NCBI RefSeq assembly: GCF_030403745.1
Contig: NZ_JAQMWP010000020.1
Span: forward strand, 1 to 64,000
From: Streptomyces sp. S.PB5
Lineage (GTDB): Bacteria; Actinomycetota; Actinomycetes; Streptomycetales; Streptomycetaceae
Direction: 5' to 3'
DNA length: 64,000 bases
This document shows, piece by piece, positions 44,107 to 54,942 of this stretch. Under the pieces are notes generated by a model. It made no database searches, was not told the DNA's origin, and saw nothing but the letters and a program-made list of their open reading frames with translations. Each line of letters starts with the position of its first letter. Within the stretch, counting starts at the first letter, position 1. The position numbers were made by a program, and so were the translations under genes.

Positions 44107-44532
44107 ATGATGGCCGCGCAGTCGGCAGGCCTGCCCCACCGGCATGTCCTCACCATGCCGACCGACCCGTCCGCCGTCCGCACGGCCCGTGAGACCGCCG
44201 AACAGGCACTGGTGGAGTGGGGGATCGGGCTGCGCCACCCCGCGGTGGACCCGGCCCTGCTGATCGTCAGCGAGCTGGTCACCAACAGCGTCCGGCACGC
44301 CGCCGAGCTCTCTCCGCAGGTCACGGTGATCTACGCGGCGGGTGAGGACTGTCTGGCCATCGCCGTGCACGACCGCCATCCCCGTCTGCCCCGGCTGCAC
44401 GGACCGTTCGCCGACCCGACGGGCGGACTGGCCACCGTCATGGAGCTCACCCTCGATCTGGGCGGTACCGCGGTTGTCCGCGAGGACTCCGACGGGGCGG
44501 GCAAGAGCATCTGGATCACCCTCCCCCTCTGA
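44107..44532 (+). CDS. ATP-binding regulatory protein (HATPase_c, RsbW-like)
   Basis: This protein of about 141 residues has a GHKL ATPase fold typical of Streptomyces anti-sigma-factor kinases: LLIVSELVTNSVRHAAE (N-box, about 57-73), IAVHDRHPRLPRL (G1-like) and a short end with SDGAGKSIWITLPL. No transmembrane part or His-phosphotransfer domain is present. ATG 44107 or 44110 follows GAGG. It lies 66 bp before a STAS-like protein, suggesting a partner-switching pair. Confidence 0.8.
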   Translation: MMAAQSAGLPHRHVLTMPTDPSAVRTARETAEQALVEWGIGLRHPAVDPALLIVSELVTNSVRHAAELSPQVTVIYAAGEDCLAIAVHDRHPRLPRLHGPFADPTGGLATVMELTLDLGGTAVVREDSDGAGKSIWITLPL

Positions 44533-44598
44533 CACCGACCGATCCGGCAGCGACAGATCCGACACCGACAGGGCCGCACAGCAAGGAAGTTCACCATC

Positions 44599-45012
44599 AT
44601 GACCATCGACTGGCGCTACACCGTCGAGGAGAACCTCGGCGTTCTCTCCGTCGCCGGATTCCTCGGCCCCGACGCCGTCCGCCGCTTCTCCGGCGCGGTC
44701 GGCTGGGCGCTGGCCCGCGGCACCGGCCCGGTCGTCGTCGACCTGACCGAGCTGCGCGGCTGGTCGGCCGAGGGGCAGCTGGCCATCACGGAGGCCGCCC
44801 GGCGTCTCATGGAGGCCGGGCGCAGTCTGGAACTGGCCGCCATTCCGGCCGACGGATCCCTCGTCCCGGCCGGCGACTGCCCGCCCGTCCCGGTGCACCC
44901 GGACCTGACCGCCGCACTCGCCGCGCACAGCGCAGGGCGGACGGAAAAGGCGGAGGGCCGCCATGAATGGCGCACCACGGGCTGGCCGGCCGGTGAAAGG
45001 ACAGCCGAGTGA
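44599..45012 (+). CDS. STAS-like anti-sigma-factor antagonist
   Basis: This 137-residue protein has a STAS-like fold: LGVLSVAGFLGPDAVRRFSG, then TGPVVVDLTELRGWSAEGQL (about 42-61), where the serine of the canonical antagonist phosphosite (D-S-S/T) is approximately at WSAEG. The tail from residue 105 is disordered and probably specific to this protein. It follows the HATPase gene, forming a likely partner-switching module. The ATG is preceded by AAGGAAG. Confidence 0.65.
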   Translation: MTIDWRYTVEENLGVLSVAGFLGPDAVRRFSGAVGWALARGTGPVVVDLTELRGWSAEGQLAITEAARRLMEAGRSLELAAIPADGSLVPAGDCPPVPVHPDLTAALAAHSAGRTEKAEGRHEWRTTGWPAGERTAE

Positions 45013-45190
45013 CCACCCGTCGCAGCGGGTGGGGCTCAGCGCGACGGCGGGACCTCGCCGTCCGTGCGGATTCGGTCCTGACAGCACCGCAGGCGAGGAT
45101 GGGCGGCATGGTGTTGACGAGTGGGTGGATGCGACGGGGTGGGGCTCGGCGGACGGGGCTGCGCCGGTGTGCGGGGTCGGGGGTGGCACG

Positions 45191-45541
45191 GTGAGTATGC
45201 CGCTGTACCAGCTGAAGGCCGAGTTCTTCAAAACCCTCGGTCATCCCGCGCGTATCCGGGTGTTGGAGCTGTTGAGCGAGCGTGAGCACGCGGTCGCGGA
45301 GATGCTGCCCGAGGTGGGTATCGAAGCCGCGCACCTGTCCCAGCAGCTGGCCGTGTTGCGGCGGGCGAACCTGGTCGTGACCCGCAAGGAGGGCTCGAAC
45401 GTGTACTACTCGCTGACCAGCCCGCATGTGGCAGAGCTGTTGCGGGTGGCCCGCACGATCCTGTCCGGAGTCCTGGCCGGACAGGCCGAACTCCTCGCCG
45501 ACCTCCAGGCCGCACAGGGGGAGGCGAAGCCGCCGTCGTGA
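45191..45541 (+). CDS. ArsR-family transcriptional regulator
   Basis: This 116-residue winged-helix repressor begins MPLYQLKAEFFKTLGHPARI and has the recognition helix EVGIEAAHLSQQLAVLRRANL, followed by a wing (VTRKEGSNVYYSL). It lacks the CxC metal motif of ArsR, so the ligand is unknown. GTG 45191 or ATG 45197 are possible starts. In Streptomyces such regulators often accompany SulP genes, and a deleted SulP gene lies 1.1 kb away. The 178 bp before it (45013-45190) show no gene I can support. Confidence 0.85.
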   Translation: MSMPLYQLKAEFFKTLGHPARIRVLELLSEREHAVAEMLPEVGIEAAHLSQQLAVLRRANLVVTRKEGSNVYYSLTSPHVAELLRVARTILSGVLAGQAELLADLQAAQGEAKPPS

Positions 45542-45620
45542 CGACGGCCCTCGACCGGCGGCCGTCTCCCGGGAGTCCGACAGCGCTCCGGGCGCGGGAG
45601 GCGGCCGCCTTCTGTCCGCA

Positions 45621-45803
45621 TCACTCCTCGCCGGACCCGGTCGCCTCGACGTCCAGCCCGTGCCACCGCGCCAGCCGCACCGCGTCGTCCAGCTCGTCCT
45701 CCGCCACGGCGACGGCGTACGCGTCCGCGGCGTCCCGCGCGGTCGCAAGACCGGCTCGTGCCGCACGTACCCGCGCCAGCAACGCCTCGGCGACTTCGTT
45801 CAC
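45621..45803 (-). CDS. Small conserved-type Streptomyces protein, unknown function
   Basis: This 60-residue acidic helical protein (NEVAEALLARVRAARAGLAT; ELDDAVRLARWHGLDV) starts at GTG 45803, with GGAGG 5 bp upstream. A longer frame to 45851 lacks such a site. The amphipathic helix pattern resembles small uncharacterised proteins often seen in Streptomyces. No motif allows a functional call. Confidence 0.6.
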   Translation of the reverse strand: MNEVAEALLARVRAARAGLATARDAADAYAVAVAEDELDDAVRLARWHGLDVEATGSGEE

Positions 45804-45853
45804 TCCGACCTCCGGGCTGCGGATCGCCTGGGTGCCACGGCAACTGGTCAATC

Positions 45854-45910
45854 GAAGAACTCTTCAATCGTAGTGGCCGAGGCCCTGTCGTAGTGGCCGA
45901 GGCCCTGTCG
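45854..45910. repeat. Short palindrome and 20-bp tandem duplication beside csoR
   Basis: GAAGA-AC-TCTTC (45854-45865) is flanked by CAATCG repeats and lies next to two perfect 20-bp copies at 45871-45890 and 45891-45910. This 57-bp block is between the csoR stop (45920) and the small gene at 45803. The AT-rich palindrome could be an operator for the small gene; the duplication looks recent. Confidence 0.7.
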
Positions 45911-45919
45911 CCGAGCCTG

Positions 45920-46227
45920 CTACAGGCGCAGCGCGAGGCGCAGGGTGTCGGTGAGTTCCGCGAACTTCTCCTCGGTCCGGGCCGGATCGGTGCGGGCGGC
46001 GTCGGTGACGCAGCCGCGCACGTGATCGTCGAGCAGACCGAGGGCGACCTCCTGCAGAGCGCGGCTGGCGGCGGTGATCTGGGTGAGGACGTCCATGCAG
46101 TAGCGGTCGTCGGCGACCATGCGGGAGATACCGCGTATCTGCCCCTCGACCTTGTTGAGACGGGTCAGGTGGTCGGCCTTGTGGGCGGCGTAACCCGGCG
46201 CCCGCAGGTCCCGGTGGCGAGCGGTGG

Positions 46228-46231
<4 letters not shown>
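45920..46231 (-). CDS. csoR: Copper-sensing repressor CsoR
   Basis: This 103-residue four-helix repressor of the CsoR/RcnR family has RLNKVEGQIRGISRMV and the Cu(I) ligand triad C45, H70, C74 (RYCMDV; DDHVRGC) intact. Cu(I) binding releases DNA. It is encoded after, and overlapping (ATGA), the copper ATPase gene, so the repressor is the second gene of the operon it presumably controls. A matching operator is seen at 49013-49027. Confidence 0.93.
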
Positions 46232-48966
<2,735 letters not shown>

Positions 48967-49012
48967 GGCTTCTCGCCTCCCTTGGCGGATCACCCTCCAG
49001 CCTGCGCCCGGG

Positions 49013-49027
49013 TACCCCTGCCGGGTA
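49013..49027. promoter_or_regulatory. CsoR-type operator in the copper ATPase promoter
   Basis: TACCC-CTGCC-GGGTA is a perfect 5-bp inverted repeat with 5-bp spacer, surrounded by more C/G (GGTACCCC...GGGTAGGGG), matching the general form of CsoR operators. Its centre is 54 bp before the ATPase start and it abuts the upstream hypoxia-type box. Confidence 0.65.
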
Positions 49028-49066
49028 GGGGCTGAACGGCCCACCGGCCCTGGACCGTCCGGCCCC
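49028..49066. promoter_or_regulatory. Paired DosR/OsdR-type box upstream of the copper ATPase operon
   Basis: GGGGCTG-AA-CGGCCCA (49028-49043) and TGGACCG-TC-CGGCCCC (49051-49066). Centres are 23 bp apart, 69.5 and 92.5 bp before ATG 48966. Confidence 0.5.
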
Positions 49067-49092
49067 AGACCGCCGTCCCGCCCGGGAGGACG

Positions 49093-49227
49093 ATGGCCGT
49101 GAAGGCAAGAAGTCACCAGGGAGTCCTCCGGGCGTTGATCGTCTCCGTCGCGGAGCCCGCTCCCACCAAGATCCGGGACTCGGCCGCCCCGGCCGCGGCC
49201 CGGCCCTCCACCGAAGGAGGCTCGTGA
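49093..49227 (+). CDS. Possible 44-residue small protein coupled to the next gene
   Basis: ATG 49093 follows GGGAGGAC and opens a 44-codon frame whose stop overlaps the next start (TGATG at 49225-49229). The product is basic at its N-terminus and Ala/Pro-rich later (DSAAPAAARP); no family is recognised. Translational coupling and the good ribosome site support it, but it may also be a leader. Confidence 0.4.
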   Translation: MAVKARSHQGVLRALIVSVAEPAPTKIRDSAAPAAARPSTEGGS

Positions 49228-49472
49228 TGAACGACAACCGCAACCGCGGCATGTACGCGCTCGCCGCCGCGATCGTCGTCGTCGGCGCCCTGATCATCGG
49301 CGTCCCCCTGGAAACCCTGATCTGGCTCGGCCTCGTCGCCGCCTGCCCGCTGATGATGTTCTTCATGATGCGCGGCATGCACGGCCAGGACATGCACGGC
49401 GGCCACGGCGGGCACCGCGACGACGACCCGCTGCGCAAGGACGACCACCGCACCGGGCCCGGACGCGCCTGA
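49227..49472 (+). CDS. DUF2933-like small membrane protein with His-rich tail
   Basis: This 81-residue protein has two adjacent membrane segments (MYALAAAIVVVGALIIGV; ETLIWLGLVAACPLMMFFMM) followed by a Met/His-rich tail (MRGMHGQDMHGGHGGHRDDD). The family often sits beside copper genes. The His/Met tail suggests metal binding, and the divergent neighbour is a copper ATPase. ATG 49227 is placed behind GAAGGAGG. Confidence 0.75.
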   Translation: MNDNRNRGMYALAAAIVVVGALIIGVPLETLIWLGLVAACPLMMFFMMRGMHGQDMHGGHGGHRDDDPLRKDDHRTGPGRA

Positions 49473-49491
49473 CCACCTCCCACTGCTCTTC

Positions 49492-49782
49492 ATGGACCTC
49501 GGCATCGAGCAGAGCCCGATGCTGCACCCCACCCCGCCCGCCTGGGCTCACGCACTTCCCGGCTACGGAGCGAGCCGCGTCCTCACCGACGCGGCCCTCA
49601 CTCCCGGCCTCGACGAGACCGGCGCCCTGCCGATCGCGCTCGCCCGGACCGTCGGACCCACCCTGACCGCGGCCCTGCTGCTCCGCTCCACCATGAGCCC
49701 GTCACGCGTGCCCCGGCCGGTCGCGGATACCCGACGGGTCCCGGCCGCCGGCACCCCGGACACCGAAGGAGACCCGCGATGA
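49492..49782 (+). pseudogene. C-terminal remnant of an ABC-2 type permease
   Basis: The frame resembles the last part of ABC-2 permeases (SPMLHPTPPAWAHALPGYGA; then a hydrophobic stretch TVGPTLTAALLLRSTMSP). The preceding five or so membrane segments and any start with a ribosome site are missing. It begins 20 bp after the DUF2933 stop and overlaps the next gene's start by ATGA. It is probably decayed, though the open frame could still couple translation of the next gene. Confidence 0.5.
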
Positions 49783-50258
49783 CCCAGCCCGCACCCACGG
49801 CACCCGTCGACCGCCCGGTGGTCGGCTCGTACCCGACCTACGAAGGGGCCCAGCGCGCGGTCGACTTCCTCTCCGACAGCGGGTTCCCGGTCGAGCGCAC
49901 CGCGATCATCGGCACGGACCTGCGGATGGTCGAGACCGTGCTCGGCCGCCTCACCCGGGGCCGGGCCGCCCTTGCCGGAGCGGGCTCCGGCGCATGGTTC
50001 GGCCTGTTCGTCGGTCTGCTGCTGTCGCTGTTCGCCGCGGGCGACCACCATGTCGTGCTCCTGATGCTCAGCGGCCTGCTCTACGGTGCCGCCTTCGGCG
50101 CGCTCTTCGGCTTCGCCGGCCACGCCATGACCGGCGGCCACCGCGACTTCGCCTCCCGCAGCCAGATCGTCGCGGCCCGCTACGACGTCGTCGCCGAGGC
50201 CGATGTGGCGGAAGAGGCCAAGAACCTGCTCATCAAGCTCGGTTGGCGCGAGGGCTGA
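49779..50258 (+). CDS. General stress protein 17M-like membrane protein
   Basis: This 159-residue protein has an N-terminal general stress protein 17M-type fold (VVGSYPTYEGAQRAVDFLSD, then FPVERTAIIGTDLRMVETVL) and two glycine-rich membrane segments at about 66-115 (GAWFGLFVGLLLSLFAAG; LSGLLYGAAFGALFGFAG). The function is unknown but linked to stress in Gram-positives. It converges with terD (19-bp gap). Confidence 0.85.
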   Translation: MTQPAPTAPVDRPVVGSYPTYEGAQRAVDFLSDSGFPVERTAIIGTDLRMVETVLGRLTRGRAALAGAGSGAWFGLFVGLLLSLFAAGDHHVVLLMLSGLLYGAAFGALFGFAGHAMTGGHRDFASRSQIVAARYDVVAEADVAEEAKNLLIKLGWREG

Positions 50259-50277
50259 GGACGAGGCCGGCCGCGCC

Positions 50278-50808
50278 TCAGTGCCGGACGCCACCCATCT
50301 CCGAGGCGAAGAGCACCGGGTCGCTGTCGAACCCGCGGACCATCTCGTGAAACCTCCACGTCCCGGCCGCGTCCCTGGTGAACTCCGCGACGGTCGCGGC
50401 CGTGGCGTCGGAGACCCTCGCGAAGTCGTCGACCAGCAGCTCGCGGTACCCCTCCAGGACGAGCACTCCGGCGTTGGACAGGTCGCCGAACGTGCGAGGG
50501 ACGGGGGCCTGGTGGATCGCCACACCGACGACCACCCGCCCGTACGCGGACGACATGCGGTCGAACTCGAACGTCATGGCCTCGACGTACCCGAGGCCCA
50601 TACCGGTCTCGCTGTACCGGCTCATCGTGATCGTCCCGTCCGGTGACCGGCTGTCGTGGTGGACGACGTACACGGGCCGCCCCCGGGGATCGTCCGCCGA
50701 GTACGTCGTCGCGATGATGTCGAGGTGCCGGGGCGGCTCGCCGTACGGACTCGGATCCCAGCGGAGCTTTATCTCGGCCCTGTTCAGTCCTGTGTCGACA
50801 CCACTCAC
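50278..50808 (-). CDS. TerD-family protein
   Basis: This 176-residue protein has a TerD/calcium-binding-like domain (LNRAEIKLRWDPSPYGEPPR; DLDIIATTYSADD-like segment; FDRMSSAYGRVVVGVAIHQA; LSNAGVLVLEGYRELLVDDF). Streptomyces carry many TerD copies with roles in development and metal stress. GTG 50808 fits GGGAG 7 bp upstream. It is shorter than classical TerD by little, and no Ter neighbours are present. Confidence 0.8.
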   Translation of the reverse strand: MSGVDTGLNRAEIKLRWDPSPYGEPPRHLDIIATTYSADDPRGRPVYVVHHDSRSPDGTITMSRYSETGMGLGYVEAMTFEFDRMSSAYGRVVVGVAIHQAPVPRTFGDLSNAGVLVLEGYRELLVDDFARVSDATAATVAEFTRDAAGTWRFHEMVRGFDSDPVLFASEMGGVRH

Positions 50809-50994
50809 CCTGCAACTCCCCGTCAGCCGAAGCGGGTTGCTCCCCGCACCGTCAAGTATGCGCACTGACCAGCCTCTTGATGCCTTCTTGGCGGTGCCGC
50901 GAAAAGATCGTCCAGACCAGTCCTGCTGTGGCCGGCCGCGGTCCCGGAATCCGTGCGGCCCGATGAGTTTTCGGTGCGTGACGGGTCTGCCCCC

Positions 50995-51024
50995 TGTCGT
51001 ACCGACGCCGGGCGTCGTACGACA
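50995..51024. promoter_or_regulatory. Long dyad upstream of the DUF899 gene
   Basis: TGTCGTAC (50995-51002) and GTACGACA (51017-51024) flank an inner GACGCC-G-GGCGTC. Apart from one extra C at 51003 the whole 30 bp is an inverted repeat, centred about 46 bp before ATG 51056. The loop is too small for an RNA hairpin, so an operator is more likely. Confidence 0.5.
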
Positions 51025-51055
51025 CCGCCCGGCACCCGACCCGACGGAGGACGCC

Positions 51056-51838
51056 ATGACGAGCACACCCGACGAACCGACCACCGCCCTGCCCGGCCGT
51101 CCGCCCGTCGTCGACCTGGCCGCCTGGCAGGCCGCCCGTGACGAACTGCTGGTCCGCGAGAAGGCCCACACCCGCGAGGGCGACGCCATCGCCGCGGCCC
51201 GCCGCCGACTGCCGATGGTGGAGTTCGACGGGACGGCCGAGGTCGTCGGACCCGACGGACCGGTCCCGTTCGTGGACCTGTTCCAGGGCCGCGACGAACT
51301 CGTGGCCTACAAGCACATGTGGTACGACGGCGCACCGCACCAAGGGCAGTGCGAGGGCTGCACGACCACGGCCTGGCATCTGCAGGACGCCGTCTACCTC
51401 AACGCCCGCGGAGTCTCGTTCGCCGTCCTGACCACGGGGGCGTGGGAAGAGGTGGCCCCCTACGTCGAGTTCATGGGCTACACCCAGCCCTGGTACTCGG
51501 TGCGCGGCGTGGAGGGGCCGGCCGGCGGTGACATGGGCTACCTCACCAGCTATCTGCGCGACGGCGACCGCGTGTTCCTCACCTACGCCACCACAGGCCG
51601 GGGCAACGAGCGGGTCAACGGGTCGATGGGCCTGCTCGACATGACGCCCTACGGCCGCGGCGAGGCATGGGAGGACAACCCCGAGGGCCGGCCCGAAGGG
51701 CTCGGCGCGAGCTCGTTCTGGCGCTCGGACGCGGACGGCAAGCCCACCTGGGGCCCGACCGGCCGCCCGGTGCCGCAGTGGACCCGCCCCGGCGCGACTC
51801 CCGTCCAGACGCTCGGCCGGCACGGCCCCCACCACTGA
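51056..51838 (+). CDS. DUF899 family thioredoxin-like protein
   Basis: This 260-residue protein has the hallmark segment YKHMWYDGAPHQGQCEGCTT (about 93-112), giving a C-x2-C pair in a thioredoxin-like fold, and later FMGYTQPWYSVRG and FLTYATTGRGNE. The DUF899 family is thought to have redox activity but the substrate is unknown. ATG 51056 follows GGAGG. The upstream dyad suggests specific control. Confidence 0.85.
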   Translation: MTSTPDEPTTALPGRPPVVDLAAWQAARDELLVREKAHTREGDAIAAARRRLPMVEFDGTAEVVGPDGPVPFVDLFQGRDELVAYKHMWYDGAPHQGQCEGCTTTAWHLQDAVYLNARGVSFAVLTTGAWEEVAPYVEFMGYTQPWYSVRGVEGPAGGDMGYLTSYLRDGDRVFLTYATTGRGNERVNGSMGLLDMTPYGRGEAWEDNPEGRPEGLGASSFWRSDADGKPTWGPTGRPVPQWTRPGATPVQTLGRHGPHH

Positions 51839-51906
51839 CAACAGGTCGCCGCGATCCGGGCCCGGGCCGCTCGGCCGCTTGCCATACTGGCCGCCGGGGG
51901 TGCGGG

Positions 51907-54828
51907 ATGGCAGAACAGCGACCGTCGCGCCAGGAGTTGATCCGGCGTCGGCGCCGCAGCGGCTTCGTGGGCCGGCGGGGGGAGATGAACGCGTTCCGGG
52001 AGAACCTCGCCCGGGATCCGGAGGCCGACGACCACCAGTTCCTCTTCCATGTGCGCGGCAACGCCGGAGTCGGCAAGACCTCGCTGGTGCGCCAGTGGGA
52101 GGCGGCCGCCCGCGAACAGGACGCGGCCACCGTGTACCTCGACGACAGCGTGCACAGCGCCGTGGAGGCGATGGCGGAGATCGCCGAACGCCTCGGACGC
52201 CAGGACCTGGAGCTGCGCCGCTTCGACAAGCTGCTCGCGACGTTCCGCCAGCGCGAGCACGAGGCGCAGTCGGCACGCGACGTCCAGACGGCGGCCGAGG
52301 GCGCCGCCCAGCCGCCCGCGGCCTCGCTCTCGGGCTCGGTCGCCGCCCAGGTCGGCCTGGCCGGCCTCGGCATGGTGCCGGTCGTCGGCGCGCTCGCCGG
52401 AGCCGTCGATCCCCAACAGGTCGCCCAGGGCGCGGACCGGCTGCGGGCCGCACTGGGCGCACGGTTGCGCTCCCACGACGACGTACGGCTGGTCATGGAC
52501 CCGGTGCGGGTCCTGACCCCGGTGTTCCTGGAGGACCTCGCCGAGGCCGCACGACGGCGGCCGTGGGTGGTGCTGCTCTTCGACGTGTACGAGCGGACCG
52601 GTGCCGTCCTGGACGAGTGGCTGTGCGACATCGCGTTCGGCGAGGTGCACGGCTTACTGCCGGCCAACGTCCAGATCGTGCTGTCCGGACAGGGCCGGCT
52701 CGCCGCCCGGAACTGGGGCGACTGGCTCGACCTGGTCACCGAGGTGCCGCTGGAGGCGTTCACGGAGGAGGAGGCGCGGGCGCTGCTGGCGCTGCGGGGC
52801 GTCACCGACGAGCGGGCCGTCGAGGTCGTACTGCATCTGTCGGGGCGGCTCCCCGTCCTCGTGCACACGCTGGCGCAGGCCCGGCCCGACTCGGCCGAGA
52901 CAGTGGGCGATCCGTCGGGCACGGCGGTGGAGCGGTTCCTGAAGTGGGAGACCGACCCGTCCCGCCGGGCCGCCGCCCTCGCCCTGGCCCTGCCGTTGCA
53001 GTTCGACGAGGACGTCTACCGCGCCGTCGCCCCGCCGGAGGCCGCCGAACAGTACGCGTGGGTGCGGCGGCTCGCCTTCGTCACCGACCAGGCGGGGCGA
53101 TGCCGGTACCACGACGTGGTGCGCGCGCCGATGCTGCGGTTGCAGCGAGTGCAGTCCCCGGCGCGTTGGGCGGCGGCGCATGAGCAGCTCGCGGAGACCT
53201 TCCGCGCATGGCGGGTGCAGCGGGAGGAGGCCGTGCCCGACGGGGAGCGCTGGGGTGACGCCCTCTGGCGCGAGCACCGGTCGAACGAGACCTACCACCG
53301 GCTGTGCGCGGATCCGCGGCGCGCACTGCCGGACGCGCTCGCGGAGGTCGTCCACGCCTGTGAGAACGGCAGCGGTACGGCCCGCCGCTGGGCGCAGTTG
53401 CTCGCGCAGGCCGGGACGGACACGGCGGACGAGGGGCCGGCCGTCTGGGGCGAGCGACTGACGGTCGCGTCGCGGGACGACGGCTCGGCGGTCATGGCCG
53501 TTCTCGACGCCCTGCTGGCCCACTCGGGTCCGGACACCGTGGGACGACTGCTCGCCAGGGTGGCCCGCGGGCGTGCGCACCGGCGTGCCGAGCGGTACGA
53601 GTCGGCACTCGCCGACTTCAGCGCGGCCCTGGTCCTGGACCCACTGCACGTCGACGCATTGGTGGGACGCGCCCTCATTCATCAGCAGCGGGGGAACGCC
53701 GAGGACGCCCTCGCCGACATGGACGAGGCGATCCGCATCCACCCCGGGGGAGCCTGGAACCACGTCGTCCGGGGGCACGTGAATCTGACGGCCGGACGTC
53801 CCACCGAAGCCCTCGCGGACTACGACCGTGCCGTCGAACTCGACCCGGCACTGGACTGGGCACTCGCCAGCCGCGCGGAGCTCCACCGCGTCCAGGGGCG
53901 CTATCAGCAGGCGTTGGCGGACTTGGACCGCGCGCTCGACATCGACCCGGAGTACATCTGGGCGTACTCGGAACGTTCGCGCTGTCTGGGTCACCTCGAA
54001 CGGTGGGACGAAGCCGTACGGGACATGGCGCGGGCGGCCGACCTGGACTCCGATTCGGAGTGGTACCGCGCCCTGCTGGCGGATCTGCTCCTCGACCTCG
54101 GACGACACGCGGAGGCCTGTCGGGAGGCCGACCGCGCCCTGTCCGATCCGGACGAGGACGGCCCCCGCAGCCGGGCCTGGCCGCATGCGGTCCGCGCCTG
54201 GGCACTGCACGGTTTGGGCCGCGACACCGAAGCCCTGGCCGACCTCGACCGTGCGGCCTCCCTCGGCCACGGGTCCGAGCTCGCCTTCGCGATGCGCGGA
54301 TGGCTGCTGTGGGAGGCAGGGCGGCTCGACGAAGCGGAACGGGACTTCGGCCGGGCTCTCTCCGGCCATCCGCAATGGCCGTGGGCTTTCGGGGGCCGCG
54401 GCGCGGTCCGCTTGTACGCCGGTCGGTACGAGGACGCCGTCGCCGATTTCACCCGGTCCTTCACCATCCAGTTCGGCATGGCCGAGGCGGAGGCCGACAT
54501 CGCCCGGCCCCTCGTGGAACTGCTCCGAGAGCATCTGCCGGACAACCGCGCGGCCATCACGGCCGCGATCAGACTCGGAGCACTCCTCACTCACCAGATG
54601 CAGTGGCCGGGCGTGGCCCGTCAGGCAGGCTCCGTGCTGGCCCTGCGCCCCAGCCCTCGCCTGGTGACCGGCGGCTTCCGACTGCTGCGCCGCGCCGCCA
54701 CCGCCCTGGCGGACCCACCCGGTGGCGCGGACACCAAACGGATCACATGGTCGCTGGCCCTCGTGAAGCCCCTTTTGCGCGCCCTGGCCCCCTGGGCATC
54801 CTCGACCGACCGCGTCTCGGGCGACTGA
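51907..54828 (+). CDS. Large AAA/NACHT-like ATPase with C-terminal TPR repeats; contains a TTA codon
   Basis: This 973-residue protein has an N-terminal ATPase domain with Walker A VRGNAGVGKTSLVRQ (about 48-62) and Walker B-like VVLLFDVYER (about 221), a winged-helix-like middle, then at least eight TPR units from about 555 (ESALADFSAALVLDP; EALADYDRAVELDP; QALADLDRALDIDP). This layout resembles STAND-type signalling or defence proteins. Codon 250 is TTA (52654-52656), so translation may depend on bldA tRNA. A weak CATACT -10 lies about 20 bp before the ATG. Confidence 0.8.
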   Translation: MAEQRPSRQELIRRRRRSGFVGRRGEMNAFRENLARDPEADDHQFLFHVRGNAGVGKTSLVRQWEAAAREQDAATVYLDDSVHSAVEAMAEIAERLGRQDLELRRFDKLLATFRQREHEAQSARDVQTAAEGAAQPPAASLSGSVAAQVGLAGLGMVPVVGALAGAVDPQQVAQGADRLRAALGARLRSHDDVRLVMDPVRVLTPVFLEDLAEAARRRPWVVLLFDVYERTGAVLDEWLCDIAFGEVHGLLPANVQIVLSGQGRLAARNWGDWLDLVTEVPLEAFTEEEARALLALRGVTDERAVEVVLHLSGRLPVLVHTLAQARPDSAETVGDPSGTAVERFLKWETDPSRRAAALALALPLQFDEDVYRAVAPPEAAEQYAWVRRLAFVTDQAGRCRYHDVVRAPMLRLQRVQSPARWAAAHEQLAETFRAWRVQREEAVPDGERWGDALWREHRSNETYHRLCADPRRALPDALAEVVHACENGSGTARRWAQLLAQAGTDTADEGPAVWGERLTVASRDDGSAVMAVLDALLAHSGPDTVGRLLARVARGRAHRRAERYESALADFSAALVLDPLHVDALVGRALIHQQRGNAEDALADMDEAIRIHPGGAWNHVVRGHVNLTAGRPTEALADYDRAVELDPALDWALASRAELHRVQGRYQQALADLDRALDIDPEYIWAYSERSRCLGHLERWDEAVRDMARAADLDSDSEWYRALLADLLLDLGRHAEACREADRALSDPDEDGPRSRAWPHAVRAWALHGLGRDTEALADLDRAASLGHGSELAFAMRGWLLWEAGRLDEAERDFGRALSGHPQWPWAFGGRGAVRLYAGRYEDAVADFTRSFTIQFGMAEAEADIARPLVELLREHLPDNRAAITAAIRLGALLTHQMQWPGVARQAGSVLALRPSPRLVTGGFRLLRRAATALADPPGGADTKRITWSLALVKPLLRALAPWASSTDRVSGD

Positions 54829-54942
54829 CCCGACGGGGTCTCATACCCCGTAGACAGATGGACAGCTCCCCGTCGCCTGTGCGCAAGCTTCCCCCCACAA
54901 GATCAGCATGTCCCTGACACTCTCGACGGCAAGGAAGCGCCT

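Noticed and set aside
44088..45190. An extra gene between the STAS-like gene and the ArsR gene (frame at 45009-45194)
   Set aside because: It has no clear ribosome site or motif and arginine-rich shadow-like composition; the stretch is better read as non-coding.
51863..51878. Another GGGGCCG-type box upstream of the AAA/TPR gene
   Set aside because: CGGGCCG-CT-CGGCCGC is a single weak match with no partner at 21 bp and lies only about 36 bp from the start, so chance in GC-rich DNA is likely.
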